A DNA stretch of 64,000 bases from Argyresthia goedartella (taxonomy: Eukaryota > Arthropoda > Insecta > Lepidoptera > Argyresthiidae). Under the pieces are notes generated by a model. That model searched no databases, was not told where the DNA came from, and saw only the letters and a list, made by a program, of their open reading frames with translations. The position numbers and the translations under genes were made by a program. This document shows positions 1 through 10,146 of the stretch, piece by piece. Location: NCBI GenBank assembly GCA_949825045.1, contig OX463835.1, positions 23,949,201 through 24,013,200 of the forward strand. Reading direction: 5' to 3'. The number at the start of each line of letters is the position of its first letter. Position 1 is the stretch's first letter.

Positions 1-384
1 TTGTGCTTGCTCACTATCGCCACCCACAACATATACAACACATATATGTAGGTCACCTGACAGATCTTTGAGTGAACGTTTAGGAATAGTTATCCATAAG
101 AGTTCGGTGGGAGGGCACGACCATTCGGGGCGTGATTTTGCCATTAGGGTTTTATTAGTGCAGATCATAACACCGCCTCCCTTAGTAGTTGTGGGCCTAT
201 CATTGCGAAAAATGTCATATCTATGGTCGCATATTTCCGAGTCTAATATTCCCGGGTGCAGCCATGTTTCATTAATAATCACAATATCTAAGTCATAATT
301 CAAAAGGTTTCTATAGAATTGCAATGTTTTCGTTCTCAACCCCCTCACATTTTGATAATAGATGTTTAATTTATTGTTTGTCAT
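1..384 (-). CDS. LINE ORF2, N-terminal endonuclease domain (partial)
   Basis: Reading the - strand from an ATG at 384-382 gives 128 uninterrupted codons that run off the window start. The protein opens with a YYQNVRGLRTK motif, then has an INETW motif and a GGGVMI motif. These are hallmarks of the apurinic-type endonuclease/exonuclease/phosphatase domain at the start of ORF2 in non-LTR retrotransposons of the Jockey/CR1 type. The domain nicks target DNA for target-primed reverse transcription. The reverse transcriptase part would lie before base 1. About 440 bp (385-823) separate it from the ORF1 stop upstream; I see no gene in that spacer. The clade is inferred, the domain is clear. Confidence 0.85.
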   Translation of the reverse strand, partial: MTNNKLNIYYQNVRGLRTKTLQFYRNLLNYDLDIVIINETWLHPGILDSEICDHRYDIFRNDRPTTTKGGGVMICTNKTLMAKSRPEWSCPPTELLWITIPKRSLKDLSGDLHICVVYVVGGDSEQAQ

Positions 385-823
385 CTTATATGTATAGTTA
401 GCACCATAATGATTAGTTGTGATATGTATAGATGAGGGAAAATATGAGGGTTTCGAATAGCAAGTAGTGGCTTATCTAAGTTCGTGCAAAACAGCAGTTG
501 TTTAATTTTATTGAACTGATTATTAGTAATGCAATTGCAATTATTAGTAATTTTCCTGGTAAGCAGGAAGTAATTTTGGGATGTTATATTAATCATGAAA
601 TTTAATACGGAATCGATCGTACGTAAATGAATAATTATAATCGTTATTGTTTTGTCTCGTGAAAGTGATATCGTTACATATAACAATTGAGCTGTCTTAT
701 AGGTTAAGGAAATAATTATGAGTTGCCTTTTTAAAACAGGGAGAAAGTGAGTGACTATAAGTAAAATTATTATATAATATGACATGTTCATGGGAAGGCT
801 TTTTTTTTTTATACCGTGACACA

Positions 824-1700
824 TTACTGTCTGTCTTCCAGTTTCTTGAGAAAGTCAATGTTCTTCACGCGAATAGCCGGGGTATCAATGTCCTTTCTTA
901 AATATATTTGACCGTATTTAACCCATTTAAATTTATACCCTTTCTCTCCGGCAAACTCTCTTACAGCTTTGTACAACATCTTGCCTTCAGGTGAGAGATG
1001 TTCGGTCACATATATACTGCGAGAGTCACCGTCGATGCCAATGTTCGAGTTTAGTTTGTCGTTGGGGTGTTGCTTGTTGTAACGTAGACACGCCGAAAGT
1101 ATATCGTCGCGACGACGAGATGATTCCAGGGTTATTATAATGTTGCGGGGTCTCTTTGAAGAAGCATCCACTTTAGCCACACGCCGACAGGCCTTAATTT
1201 CTGACTCCGAGATAAGCACGTTTACGGTTACACAGAGCTTATTAAAGATATTCATCAGATTTTCGTTGTTTTTTTCTGGGACAGCCTGCAGAAAAAAACA
1301 ACGAAAATCTGATGAATATCTTTAATAAGCTCTGTGAAACCGTAAACGTGCTTATCTCCACATTGCACGCGCGAGACAGTTTTTCAATTGAAGCAAGTTG
1401 GTTGCGTAGTTCGGTACAATCCTTTTCCAATTTAATTTGTTTTTCCTCTAAGGTTTTGAGGGCGGTGTCCCGTGCTTTAATTTTTGATTTTAGATTATCT
1501 ACATCCTCCATGATAAAGTCCGTTGTCGCTGTAAAGTCTTCCTTGACCTTCTCAAGAGCGGAGTCGATTTCCGCTGAGATCATGGATTTGACATCCTCCT
1601 TCCATGCTGCGCGTAAATTTATCATAGCAACCGAAGTAGGTGCCAGCTTCGAATCCAAAAGAGAGCTGATGTCAGCTATGGTCAGTTTCGTAGATAACTC
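824..1700 (-). pseudogene. LINE ORF1, broken by an inverted duplication
   Basis: The N-terminal half (from about 1700 down to 1359) encodes a helical, probably coiled-coil stretch ending in ACNVEI. The C-terminal half (1288 down to 824) resumes with QAVPEKNNENLMNIF and ends in a domain with VTEHLSPEGK and KFKWVKYGQIYLRK, resembling the baculovirus-FP-like/L1-type ORF1 C-terminus. Between them lies a 70-bp inverted copy of the following coding sequence, which puts the two halves out of frame. ORF1 proteins are RNA-binding chaperones of the retrotransposon RNP. An in-frame stop at 1703-1701 and loss of the usual N-terminus suggest a 5'-truncated copy. It belongs to the same element as the endonuclease ORF at 1-384. 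Confidence 0.8.
1209..1358. repeat. Near-perfect 70-bp inverted repeat inside LINE ORF1
   Basis: Arms 1209-1278 and 1289-1358 are reverse complements with one mismatch (A/T in the ggttAcac / ggttTcac position) around a 10-bp spacer. The outer edge of the inserted copy begins at the hexamer GAGATA, which the uninterrupted ORF1 reading also has at that point. This looks like a templated (fold-back) insertion. Confidence 0.9.
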
Positions 1701-2005
1701 TTATGACAAGGTTCATAATGGCTAGTTCCTATTTTGACCACTTCCCGTATTGACTAGTTCCGAATGTTACCACATCTCGTATCCTAACCATAGCATTTCG
1801 TTTCTAAGTCATGGGCGAACACCGACTGTCCTCAACCAACCTTGGGGACCTGCCCACGAGATACGAGGTTAAATTAAAAAGCTGACAATTTGGATAGTGG
1901 TCGATTCGGGAACTTATTATAATAGAATAGAATAAAGAGTACATTTATACATCAAAATACACAAGACATAGCAAAAAGACATAAAAAATAATAATAAAGA
2001 TATAA

Positions 2006-2340
2006 ATGTGGAACGCACTACCTTGCAATATAAGAGACTCTTGTCTCTTTCTAAAACCAGGTAAAAGCACGTCCTCTCTCTTTCGTGAGAGTTATGTATA
2101 ACTATATAATTTGCAGGTATATTTATGTACCTATATTGTATTTAGTAGTCTGGTAAATAATTATTTTATTTTCCGTGTTTTATATTATATGTATTTTAGT
2201 ATAGATTAGATATTAGATATTGTACACTGCCTACCCTTTCATGATACATTTCCCTTTCATGCCTTGGTTTGCTGGCAGAAATATCTTTTTAGAGATAAGC
2301 TCGCCTCTGTACATCTGATTTCTCCTGATGTAACCTTTTA
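2006..2340 (+). pseudogene. CR1/Jockey-type LINE, 3' end with ORF2 C-terminus
   Basis: Bases 2006-2101 encode 31 residues beginning MWNALPCNIRD and ending FRESYV before a TAA. A WN-x-LP tail followed by a short FK/FR stretch is the standard C-terminus of CR1-like ORF2 proteins. The 3'UTR follows, including a segment near 2265-2310 (agagataagctcgcc) that recurs at about 7277-7292. The copy is 5'-truncated to its last few hundred bases. Confidence 0.65.
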
Positions 2341-2517
2341 AATTGATGATGTGTGTGTGCAATAAAAAATTAAGAATTATGAAATAAACAAAACCAACTG
2401 GGAAATAAAAGATACACATGAAGACAAAACACAACAAAATGGGGATAGGCGGGATGTAGCGGCTCCGACTCAGCACGTATAAGGACCTCCAGGAGTTCCT
2501 ATGGAATATCCTGTAGA

Positions 2518-2648
2518 GTGGACCTCTGGTGTTGCGGACGAGACTGTGCTGCTCGAGCAATAGCTCCCTGGGTCGAATCCTGGCTGGGGTAAAGAAAACA
2601 GAACCCCTCAGATCTTGGATGTTTACATGTTTGTAATGTCGCTATTTG
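2518..2648 (+). mobile_element. SINE family A, diverged copy
   Basis: It contains a pol III B-box-like GGTCGAATCC and the family tail (cagatcttggatgtttaca...gtcgct). The head is diverged from the better copies at 4798, 18655, 24959 and 40300. Confidence 0.6.
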
Positions 2649-2945
2649 ATAGATAGATAATGCATTTATTCATTGTTCGGTACAAACACAAAAATATAAT
2701 TGGTTATTAACAAATTACAAACCACACAAAATTAATTATGACAAAAAACGTCAAATAAATTAAATAAAACAATGAAAATAATTATAATTAACACAGCAAA
2801 AATATGGAAAGTAAGGATCACTATGTGGCACTGTGACTATACCGCGACAATGAAATGGCCCTGACTCAGCAATGTCACAGACGAATCTGTGACGCTGATA
2901 TTCTGCCAGAGCCAAAGCGGACGAGACAGCAATAGGCTCAAGTAC
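2649..2945. repeat. Interspersed repeat E, copy 1 (GATA-tailed)
   Basis: It begins with a short GATA run and carries the block ggaaagtaaggatcactatg...tggccctgactcagc...ctgccagagccaaagcgga. A second copy lies at 7311-7620 in the same orientation. The tetranucleotide run at one end suggests a LINE or SINE 3' end read on the - strand. The 2950-3230 stretch after it is AT-rich with no gene. Confidence 0.7.
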
Positions 2946-3239
2946 ACAAAACACACAAATTATTACAGCAATCAAATTAAATAAAAAAATATAATAAAAT
3001 ATTAAAATCAACTAATATATGGAATTGAATTAATTATTGACATTGAATTTGAATTTAAATTGAATTAATAATGTATAGAATAGTATTGGAATTGTGTGAT
3101 TAAAATTAGATGAAAATTCAGAATTGTATAATATGAATAGAAAAAGGATAATATAATGTCAATGATTATGTCGTATGGTAGTCAAATAAAAAAGAATGAA
3201 TTTAGTGAGGTATGAGATTTCCTCAGATTATAACCAAGA

Positions 3240-3305
3240 GCATAACAGTTCTATTTCTGGTTTCCACGACACAGGATGTCCCTGCGTGGGGCCAGAAGCA
3301 AAATA
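3240..3305 (+). mobile_element. SINE family A, 3' tail fragment
   Basis: The tail consensus (ctggtttccacgacacagg...gtggggccagaagca) is present without the tRNA-like head. Confidence 0.6.
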
Positions 3306-3480
3306 AAATGAAATATTTTGTTCTTTCATTTAAGACATTTCAGACAGTCACGTCGGCTAGATAAGTAGAGTAGGTAGACCTAGGACTTCTCGTGTTGCTC
3401 TTATAATGTCTCATTATGGGCCCACCTAGCTCGTTAATAGTCCCATCTAGCTAGGTTGAGTCCTTAACCTGAGACTTACG

Positions 3481-3668
3481 CCCATTTGCACTAAACGTAA
3501 GTTAGGCTTGTCCTAATTCAGATTCGTCTAAGCCTAAGAACAGCCCAGCATTGCACTGACAGGTTGGACTTAGGAATGGCTTAGGGTAAGTGCAATGTTT
3601 TTTTGCTAGGAGCAGCCTAAATAAGTTAGGAAAGAACTTTGGCGATTCTTATGTTTAGTGCAAACGGG
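3481..3668. mobile_element. MITE with about 21-bp terminal inverted repeats
   Basis: The left end CCCATTTGCACTAAACGTAAG matches the reverse complement of the right end (CCCGTTTGCACTAAACATAAG) at 19 of 21 positions. It has no coding capacity, and no clear target duplication was recognised. Confidence 0.65.
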
Positions 3669-3789
3669 TGATAGTGTCTCAACACACCATGCCGAAGCGC
3701 GCTGAAGTTCGACGTGACTTCGCCCACGATGTTGTGTCAAGGCAACTCATCTTAAAAGCTTGCAGCTAGCGCCAGTGTAGTGGGAAGCT

Positions 3790-4039
3790 GAAGAAGTGGT
3801 AGAAAACTACGGTATTTGACTGCCAGTCAAAATATATACGTTTAAGGAACGAATACCAGCTTGTGACGTTATAGTCAAATGCGGTCTTTTTAACACAAAA
3901 TTGAGTTTATAAAATACAACTGCTGGAACTATACAATTCTGATATTATCAAACGTTTTTGTTGAAATAGCTTCAGCTTGGGGCACTTTTCTACTTTTATT
4001 GGACTACCTTGTCAAATACCGTATTGTGTTCACTTCTTC
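3790..4039. mobile_element. MITE-like inverted-repeat element
   Basis: The left arm (GAAGAAGTG then TACGGTATTTGAC) and right arm (GTCAAATACCGTA then CACTTCTTC) are inverted copies with a slightly different spacing. The interior is AT-rich and non-coding. A related tattTGACAAGGTAct string occurs near 25288. Confidence 0.55.
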
Positions 4040-4255
4040 TTAAAATATATGGCGTACCAATCTCATTTGAGGGTATATTTGCCAGTGACATGTGTATTTA
4101 TTTTGAAGGATCACATGACGAACCTAACCTAACCTAACCTCTGATGAATGAAACTCTTTGCCTCCAACTACGCCAGCGCCACCTAGCGGGAGCAAAGGCA
4201 AATAGCTGCCATTGACATAAGCATTGCTGGAGGAATCTTTGCTGGTGTGTCAATA

Positions 4256-4747
4256 TGTCACCGTAAGATTGTCGAAACCGTTAGTTGATAAACTAACGTT
4301 TTTTTCCCTCGTTAGTTGGTCAACTATCGACAGATAGTAAACTGTAGCGTTCTGCTTACTATATGACGCGTTAGTTGATAAACTAACGGTTAAAACCGTT
4401 AAATAGTAAACTGGTTTAAAATTGAATTGCAAACGAAATACCAGCCTCCTGGAGGCTTACCACAAGCACTATTTGAAGTTATTTTAAGCCTTAAAAAAAA
4501 ACTGCTCTGCATAATGATACCATGAACCATACAATAGCAGCGCTGTTAATTGGGGCAAAGGGCAAACAGTGCGGTAGCTTAGGTTAAGACTAGAGCGGGC
4601 GAGCGCAGCGAAACCCCCGAATAGTCTTCGTGTTAGGTTGACATGTAAAAACAAAAGAAACGTAATTTCTAAACCCTATCGGTCTGGTTTACTATCTGTC
4701 GATAGTTGATCAACTAACACGTTAGTTTATACTATCTTACGGTGACA
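4256..4747. mobile_element. Palindromic MITE family A, copy 1
   Basis: Ends are TGTCACCGTAAGAT and its complement. Long subterminal arms carry repeated gttagttgataaactaac motifs. The centre holds a hairpin core (near 4549-4650: gtgcggtagcttaggt ... cttcgtgttaggttgacatg). About 110 bp of unrelated DNA sits between the left arm and the core (4441-4550). Other copies start at 21347, 40868, 57702, 58491 and 59892. Confidence 0.8.
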
Positions 4748-4797
4748 GATATATTATGGCTGAGCAGTGAGAACATAGTGTGAGTTAGCTCGCATGA

Positions 4798-4962
4798 AGA
4801 CCTCTCTGGCGCTGCGGTTGTGGCTTTCCCTAGCATGCGAGAGGTCGCGGGTTCGATCCCCGGCTGGGGATCGAACCTAGAAATAAAACCCCAGGCCTTG
4901 GATGTTTATACGTGTGTGATGTTGCTGTTCCTGGTTCCCACAACACAGGGTATCCTAATGCG
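4798..4962 (+). mobile_element. SINE family A (tRNA-derived)
   Basis: It has a tRNA-like head with a clear B box (GGGTTCGATCCCCGGCTGGGG) followed by the family tail (aggccttggatgtttata...ggttcccacaacacaggg). Confidence 0.75.
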
Positions 4963-5159
4963 CTCGCGACTTATTTGCGTACTCGCTCGCGCGCTCCCGG
5001 GAGCACAGTATCTCAGGGCCGCCGGACGATTGCCTGAGCCTGAGCGCACTCACGTACGGGAGAGGGAAGACTACGGAAGTGATGACGTGTTGAGATATCT
5101 TATTTTGGCGAAACCGCACTATACAGTTACTTTAAAGCTTATAATATAGATTCTTGTTT

Positions 5160-5890
5160 TTATGGAGGATTAATGCTTGATTTCACCAAAAGTTAAGGGA
5201 CACTTAGCTCTTTTTCTTAGCTGTCAAGCGATTGTTCCGGTGGCCGGACTCTTATATTTAGGGGGTCCCCAAGGAGCCTAGATGACCCTTACACTTATGG
5301 CAAATCGAAACAACCGCTAGGTGACCCCTGAAGGAAAAGGCGTATCCCCTAAAAAATAGGGATCGTGGTGAAATGGGCCATAAAAGTCCCAAAATAGATC
5401 TTTAACAATTTCATTGAAACATTAGAAAAAAAAATATTTTATGGATAATTTTGACACAGTTTTGATAGACGGTCCGGGAAGTACAATTTATAATGTATTA
5501 AATCTTCCTTCACTTTTCCCTTGTTAACCGTTTCAATAGTAACTAAAATTATTTACAAGATTCAGAATATTTTCAACACTTACATTTAATAACAAAGAAT
5601 TTTGGTCTGGACCAAAAGCAATTTAATACTTTATTAAATTAAAACATATTAGATCAGATGAGCAATAAAAATAATTTAATTTTTTTGTTTTCACTTTATC
5701 ATCTTTGTACGAATACAACCCTAGTGCGGCTCACCTCTCTGTGTATGTGCAATATAAGTGTGTAGTTTACTTCAATTATTATTATAAAAAATGTTTAGGC
5801 TATATAGCGTAGATATTTTCGCTTTTGTAGGACTGTGACATAGTATAAATAAGAAATAGTAAGTTCACTCGGCCCCTGTTCGCATGATAA
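5160..5890. other. No gene recognised
   Basis: This is AT-rich DNA without a credible ORF or recognisable repeat. The following 5891-6193 - strand ORF is proline/arginine rich and not recognised. Confidence 0.4.
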
Positions 5891-6331
5891 CTACCTACTC
5901 TTGCTCAAACGGCTAGGGTTGTCGCTTAGCGCCGCGGGTTGCGGTGCGGATTTGTTGCGTCGTCGCTCGTCGCTCGCTGCACGGTAAAACAAGTACCTAC
6001 TTATAGGTGATGCCCCGTATTCTGCCCCTGAATGCCGCTTGGAGGGGGTATACTTCGTATAATCGGTTAAAAAAATATCTGCTTGAAAATTAAGTTGCAA
6101 GATTCCACCCGACCAGACATACCTACATAAGTAGAACAACATACATTGCAAGTTATCTAAAAGCTTTTTATATACTACGTATTGTAAACACAAGGTCGTA
6201 TGCCTATAAGTTATTATTATTAGTGATTAGAGTTAGTAAAGTAGCATTTTTGTGTTCTCATTTCACCGATGCAAAACCTAAAATTTACTTTACAAACAAT
6301 ATAGGTACTATAAGTATGGATGGATACTCAC

Positions 6332-6423
6332 ATTTCCTTATCTCGGGGTACTTTGAAAAATGCTAGATACTTATTTGTAGAATCCTTATTGAGGCAACCG
6401 TATACCGCACAATATTTACTCAT
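6332..6423 (-). CDS. THAP-domain protein, first coding exon
   Basis: From an ATG at 6423-6421 the - strand encodes MSKYCAVYGCLNKDSTN followed by KYLAFFKVPRDKE. It matches the start of the THAP zinc finger: the C-x(2-4)-C pair, then FF-x-[FVI]-P before the expected second half with Cys and His. The exon ends at a strong donor (AT|GTGAGT, introns in phase 2), so the rest of the domain should lie at lower coordinates. I could not find the next exon before 5890. THAP domains bind DNA and occur in host regulators and in P-element transposases, so this may be a host gene or domesticated transposase. A possible acceptor (TTGCGCGCAG) lies 5' of the ATG near 6450. Confidence 0.65.
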
Positions 6424-6721
6424 CTTGCATGAAAATAATAAATAATAATCTGCGCGCAAATCACACAAACAAGTTAACACGTGCCGCCCGGACGAATGAC
6501 GTTTACTGGTCGCATGCATTGCATAGCCTCGTCTCGTACCACCCGAAACAACCCGAAACTTGGCAATGTGTGCGTTTGGTGGCGTGTGCTTATACGGAAT
6601 GCAATGTAGCTGTGTGTGTGCGGCTGTTGTCGCTGATTTGTTTGAAGTGAACCTGGCGTGACTGTGATCTATCTGTTACGAAGTAACTATGTGACTGTAT
6701 GTTGGTGTCTGTGCGCGCCAG

Positions 6722-6889
6722 GTACACGTACCTGGGGCAGCGCGCGCGCGTGTGCCGCTGTCCCCGCTGCGGGGCGCGCGCCGCCCCCGCCCCCGGCGCC
6801 GCCGCCCCCGCCCCTGCAGCGCCGGCGGGGGCGGGCAGCAAGCTGGCGGCGCAGCGCGCGTACGACAGGCGGTTCCTGCCCTCTTGCAG
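6722..6889. other. GC-rich exon-like island, strand ambiguous
   Basis: A sharp GC-rich block stands in AT-rich surroundings. On the + strand it is bounded by an acceptor-like GCGCGCCAG and a donor CAG|GTAACT. It reads open as a Cys-containing, Ala/Pro-rich peptide (YTYLGQRARVCRCPRCG near the start, AAQRAYDRRFLPSC at the end). On the - strand there is an even better donor (CCCAG|GTACGT, exon edge at 6732), so the block could be a 5' UTR exon of the THAP gene starting 300 bp away. I do not recognise the protein in any frame. Confidence 0.4.
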
Positions 6890-6957
6890 GTAACTTTGTA
6901 TCCGTATATTTTCCTATATTTTTATTGCACATGAAAATTCACAGTATAAGCTTACAG

Positions 6958-7040
6958 TACAAGTACCCAAGATACAGGGAATCCTAGTTTGGGGCTAGAC
7001 CAATGGTGTATATAGTGTCCAAGGTATTACTAATATTAAA
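6958..7040 (+). mobile_element. SINE family B, 3' fragment
   Basis: It carries the family-B 3' end (acccaagatacagggaatcc...tggggctaga...ccaaggtatta) and lacks the tRNA-like head seen in full copies at 20850 and 58128. Confidence 0.7.
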
Positions 7041-7089
7041 AAAAAATATAAAAAAAACAGATATTCGTTTTAATTTATAGAAAATAAAA

Positions 7090-7215
7090 GGCTCTGTGGG
7101 GCGCTGCGGTTCCAGGCTCTGCATCCCAAGGTAAAGGCCCCGGGTTCTAAGCCCGGCTGGGAGCAAATAAATAAGCCCAGCTCTTCAATGTGTATATGCG
7201 TAAAGTTAGAATGTA
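7090..7215 (+). mobile_element. SINE family A, diverged copy
   Basis: The head (ggctctgtggggcgctgcgg...ccgggttctaagcccggctgg) is tRNA-like with an altered B box, followed by the A-rich junction and a degenerate tail. Confidence 0.6.
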
Positions 7216-7310
7216 CTGTCCTGTACACTGTACATACACTCTCCTGTCCTGCGTACGTTTTCTGGAATAAATAGTTTTTTAGAGATAAGCTCGCCTTTGC
7301 TTATAACATT

Positions 7311-7620
7311 TAGATAGATAGATAGATAGATAGTTAATTTATTCATTGTTCGGTATAAACACAAACATTATTAACAAATTACACACCACAAAAAATAATT
7401 ATTACAAAAAAAACAAAGAATAAAATAAAATAATAATGAAAATAATTTTAATGAACACAGCAAAAATATGGAAAGTAAGGATCACTATGTGGCACTGTGA
7501 CTGTACCGCGACAATGAAATGGCCCTGACTCAGAAATGTCACAGACGAATCTGTGACTCTGGTATTCTGCCAGAGCCAAAGCGGACGATACAGTAATAGG
7601 CCTTAGTACACAAAATACAA
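7311..7620. repeat. Interspersed repeat E, copy 2 (GATA-tailed)
   Basis: It starts with (GATA)n and repeats the body of 2649-2945 closely, including ggaaagtaaggatcactatg and gacgaatctgtgac. The 7620-8080 stretch after it is AT-rich and I see no gene there. Confidence 0.7.
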
Positions 7621-8084
7621 AAATTTCTTGTAACTATCTGTAACTTTGTATTATCTGTGTGATAAAGAATATGAATATGAAATAATGTATAGAGTAAAAT
7701 TGTGAGACGTATTTTTGACAGTGTATGTGTTGTTGTTCTGTGTCGTTAGTAACGGATAGTGAAATGTCTAATGATCATACTAGAAATTGATAATTTGTCG
7801 ATAAAGCATTATGATGGGGCTTGTCGATGAATGTATTCCCGTTGATGAGAGGGAAAGACGAGAATACCTTTCAATTTATTTGGAAAAAGTGTTGAATAAT
7901 ATATTAAAATTAGTTAAATACTATTAAATTCAAAGAATAAGAAAATATGAATTTTGTATCGATAATCTTGCGCATTAAAATATGTGCCTGATATAAATTT
8001 CATTCATTAACAAACCCTCCAATCTGATTCTCTGTTTTATACATATCCATAAAAAATATCATAATTCACAAAAAATTACAATGA

Positions 8085-8252
8085 CATAAAAACCGACCAA
8101 GTACAAGTTGGCCTCGTGCACCGAGGGTTCCGCACCGGGAAGTATTCTATAGGTTTGGAACGGCGGTATCTTTTGATTGCATTGCCCTATAAAAAAAATA
8201 TAACTGCAAAACCACAGACCTACGTATTGGAGTTCAAGGCGAGAATCCATTC
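8085..8252 (+). repeat. TTCCG-type interspersed element, left part
   Basis: It contains ccgaccaagtacaagttgg and agggttccgcaccgggaag, the conserved end of the common repeat family. It appears continuous with 14020-14330, so the LINE at 8253-14018 seems to be inserted within it. Confidence 0.55.
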
Positions 8253-8695
8253 AGTGCACACGCATAGTGTGTTGCTCCGCGATTAACAGAAAAATAAAGT
8301 GTTTACTGTAATCTAAAAAATGTTTAAAATACACTATTGAAAAGTGCTGATTTCGGTCTCTAATAGATCAAAAACTCAAATCAGTGATTTATAGTAATCC
8401 AGTGCAAATATTGTCGTAATATACCGAATTTACGCGGGATATCATCGAGCATCGTCTAAGAAGCGCCAGTCAGCGACCGTTAACGGGCCGCACCCAAGGC
8501 CGGTCATTGAACCCAACAGACTCGCCTGCTCCAGCGCGCTACGCCCGTCTCGTTCTTACCCGCCCCGGGCCGCTGACCGCTACGCCTGCGTTGTTGTCCA
8601 ACAAGTGCACACACACACACACAGCGCTGCGCAAGACGACGCGCACCACTTCACCATAATGAGTCATTTACATACACCGCTGATCCGCTAACTAA

Positions 8696-9915
8696 TATCA
8701 TAGCTCGAAAACGAACTGCGCAGCTTGTAAAGAGTCTATTGACACCACCGAATTACTACAATGCCTCGCTTGCCATAGCTCATATCATCACCAATGTCTG
8801 AACATGCCCACAGCTTACTATCTGGATAACATTGCAAAGCTGCGCGGAAAGTGGCAATGCTCGTTGTGCGTAAACATAAGCATACGTCGGGGAACGAGGA
8901 ACGACAACACTCCGACACGAAAGCAATTTGACGTACACGAGTCTACACACAGCGAGGCCACTGACGTAAATGACATCTCATGTGAAGAATTCTTAGATAA
9001 CACATCCGTCTGTGATAACTCTTGTGCTAGCACATTCCTGAGCCTTAAGGTGGCGAACCCTAAACCTAAGAGCAATTCACGAGTATTTTGGACTCAAGAC
9101 TTACAGGCATCCTAAATACGAAGTTAAATGAGTTTGCTGGGGAATTATCAAAGAAAATTAGCCTGTCCTGTGCACAACTGAAGGAGGAATTCACTGTGGC
9201 AACAAACGCGTTATCCGCCTCACTGACAGCCACTACTGGTATCATATCAGAAATCAGGCTAAAGATCGAGAACCTGGAGCGAGAAAATGACACACTGCGC
9301 TTGGAACTCTCTGCACTAAAAAACCAACAAACTTCGGCTGAATTACCTGGAAAACATAGCGACTACGCTGAACTAAAGATGGAACTAAACGAAAGTATAC
9401 AGTCGAATCTATCCAACGACATTGAGATAGCAAATATTCCTGAATTCGGAAATGAGTCTGTGGGACACATTGTTCTTGCTACCGCCACGAAGCTCGGCTT
9501 CAGCCTTCAAGAGCACGACATAGTGAGTGCGACTCGTGTGGGAGCCCGGCACGGGCACGACAAAGAAGCTCAACGTACCAAGCATCGCCCCATCGTCGTG
9601 TGTCTGTCCCGAAAGCTGCTTCGCGACAACTTCATCAACGCAGCGCGGGTCAGAAGGGGAATAACTACTGCCGATATGGGCCTCCCTGAACATCACCCAG
9701 ACAAGTTCTATATCAACGAGCGGCTCACAAAAACCAACAGGATACTGTTGGCGAAAACCCGATCGCTGGCAACTCTACATAGCTGGAGATTCGTCTGGGT
9801 GAGGGAAGGACGCATCATGATAAGAGAGCATGACAAGGGAAAATTTATCAGGATTCGAAATGAGGGAGATCTAGCACGGGTTTTCCCGGAGGCAACGGTA
9901 CCAGAGAAGAAGTAG
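8696..9915 (+). pseudogene. LINE ORF1: PHD finger, coiled coil, FP-like C-terminus
   Basis: Frame 1 (8696-9115) holds a PHD-type zinc finger: C-x2-C (8717-8731), C-x2-CH (8765-8776), H-x2-C, then W-x-C-x2-C (8855-8870). No in-frame ATG precedes it; a TAA lies at 8693-8695, so the start is damaged. A frameshift near 9065-9088 moves to the second frame (9088-9915). That frame encodes a heptad-rich coiled coil (about 9200-9330) and a C-terminal domain with FYINERLTKTNRILLAK and WRFVWVREGRIMIRE, the baculovirus-FP-like fold of many insect LINE ORF1s. The likely role is RNA binding and RNP assembly. It ends 231 bp before ORF2. Confidence 0.8.
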
Positions 9916-10146
9916 GGAGTGTTTGCACATAAACTGTACTAACTGCATCACCCACCACGAAAATAATCGACTAAAATGGAATAACTATATAATTTTGTTT
10001 TTTTTTATCTACTCTAACAGTAAAGTTATTAATAAAGCCTATTAAATTCATCGCAACAGTCAATTCACAATCACAAATCACCTATATGTACAATCAAATC
10101 GCAAAACACACACTATCGAAGGGCAGCGCAATTCATATTTACGACA

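Noticed and set aside
4121..4140. Interstitial telomeric repeat, four copies of AACCT (TTAGG complement)
   Set aside because: Only 20 bp; such runs are expected by chance in repeat-rich insect DNA and no longer tract or subtelomeric element is nearby.
5891..6193. 100-codon - strand ORF, tested as second THAP exon
   Set aside because: It lacks the WxxC and C-x2-H part of a THAP finger; its end is Arg/Ser/Pro rich and part of it resembles sequence near 39650.
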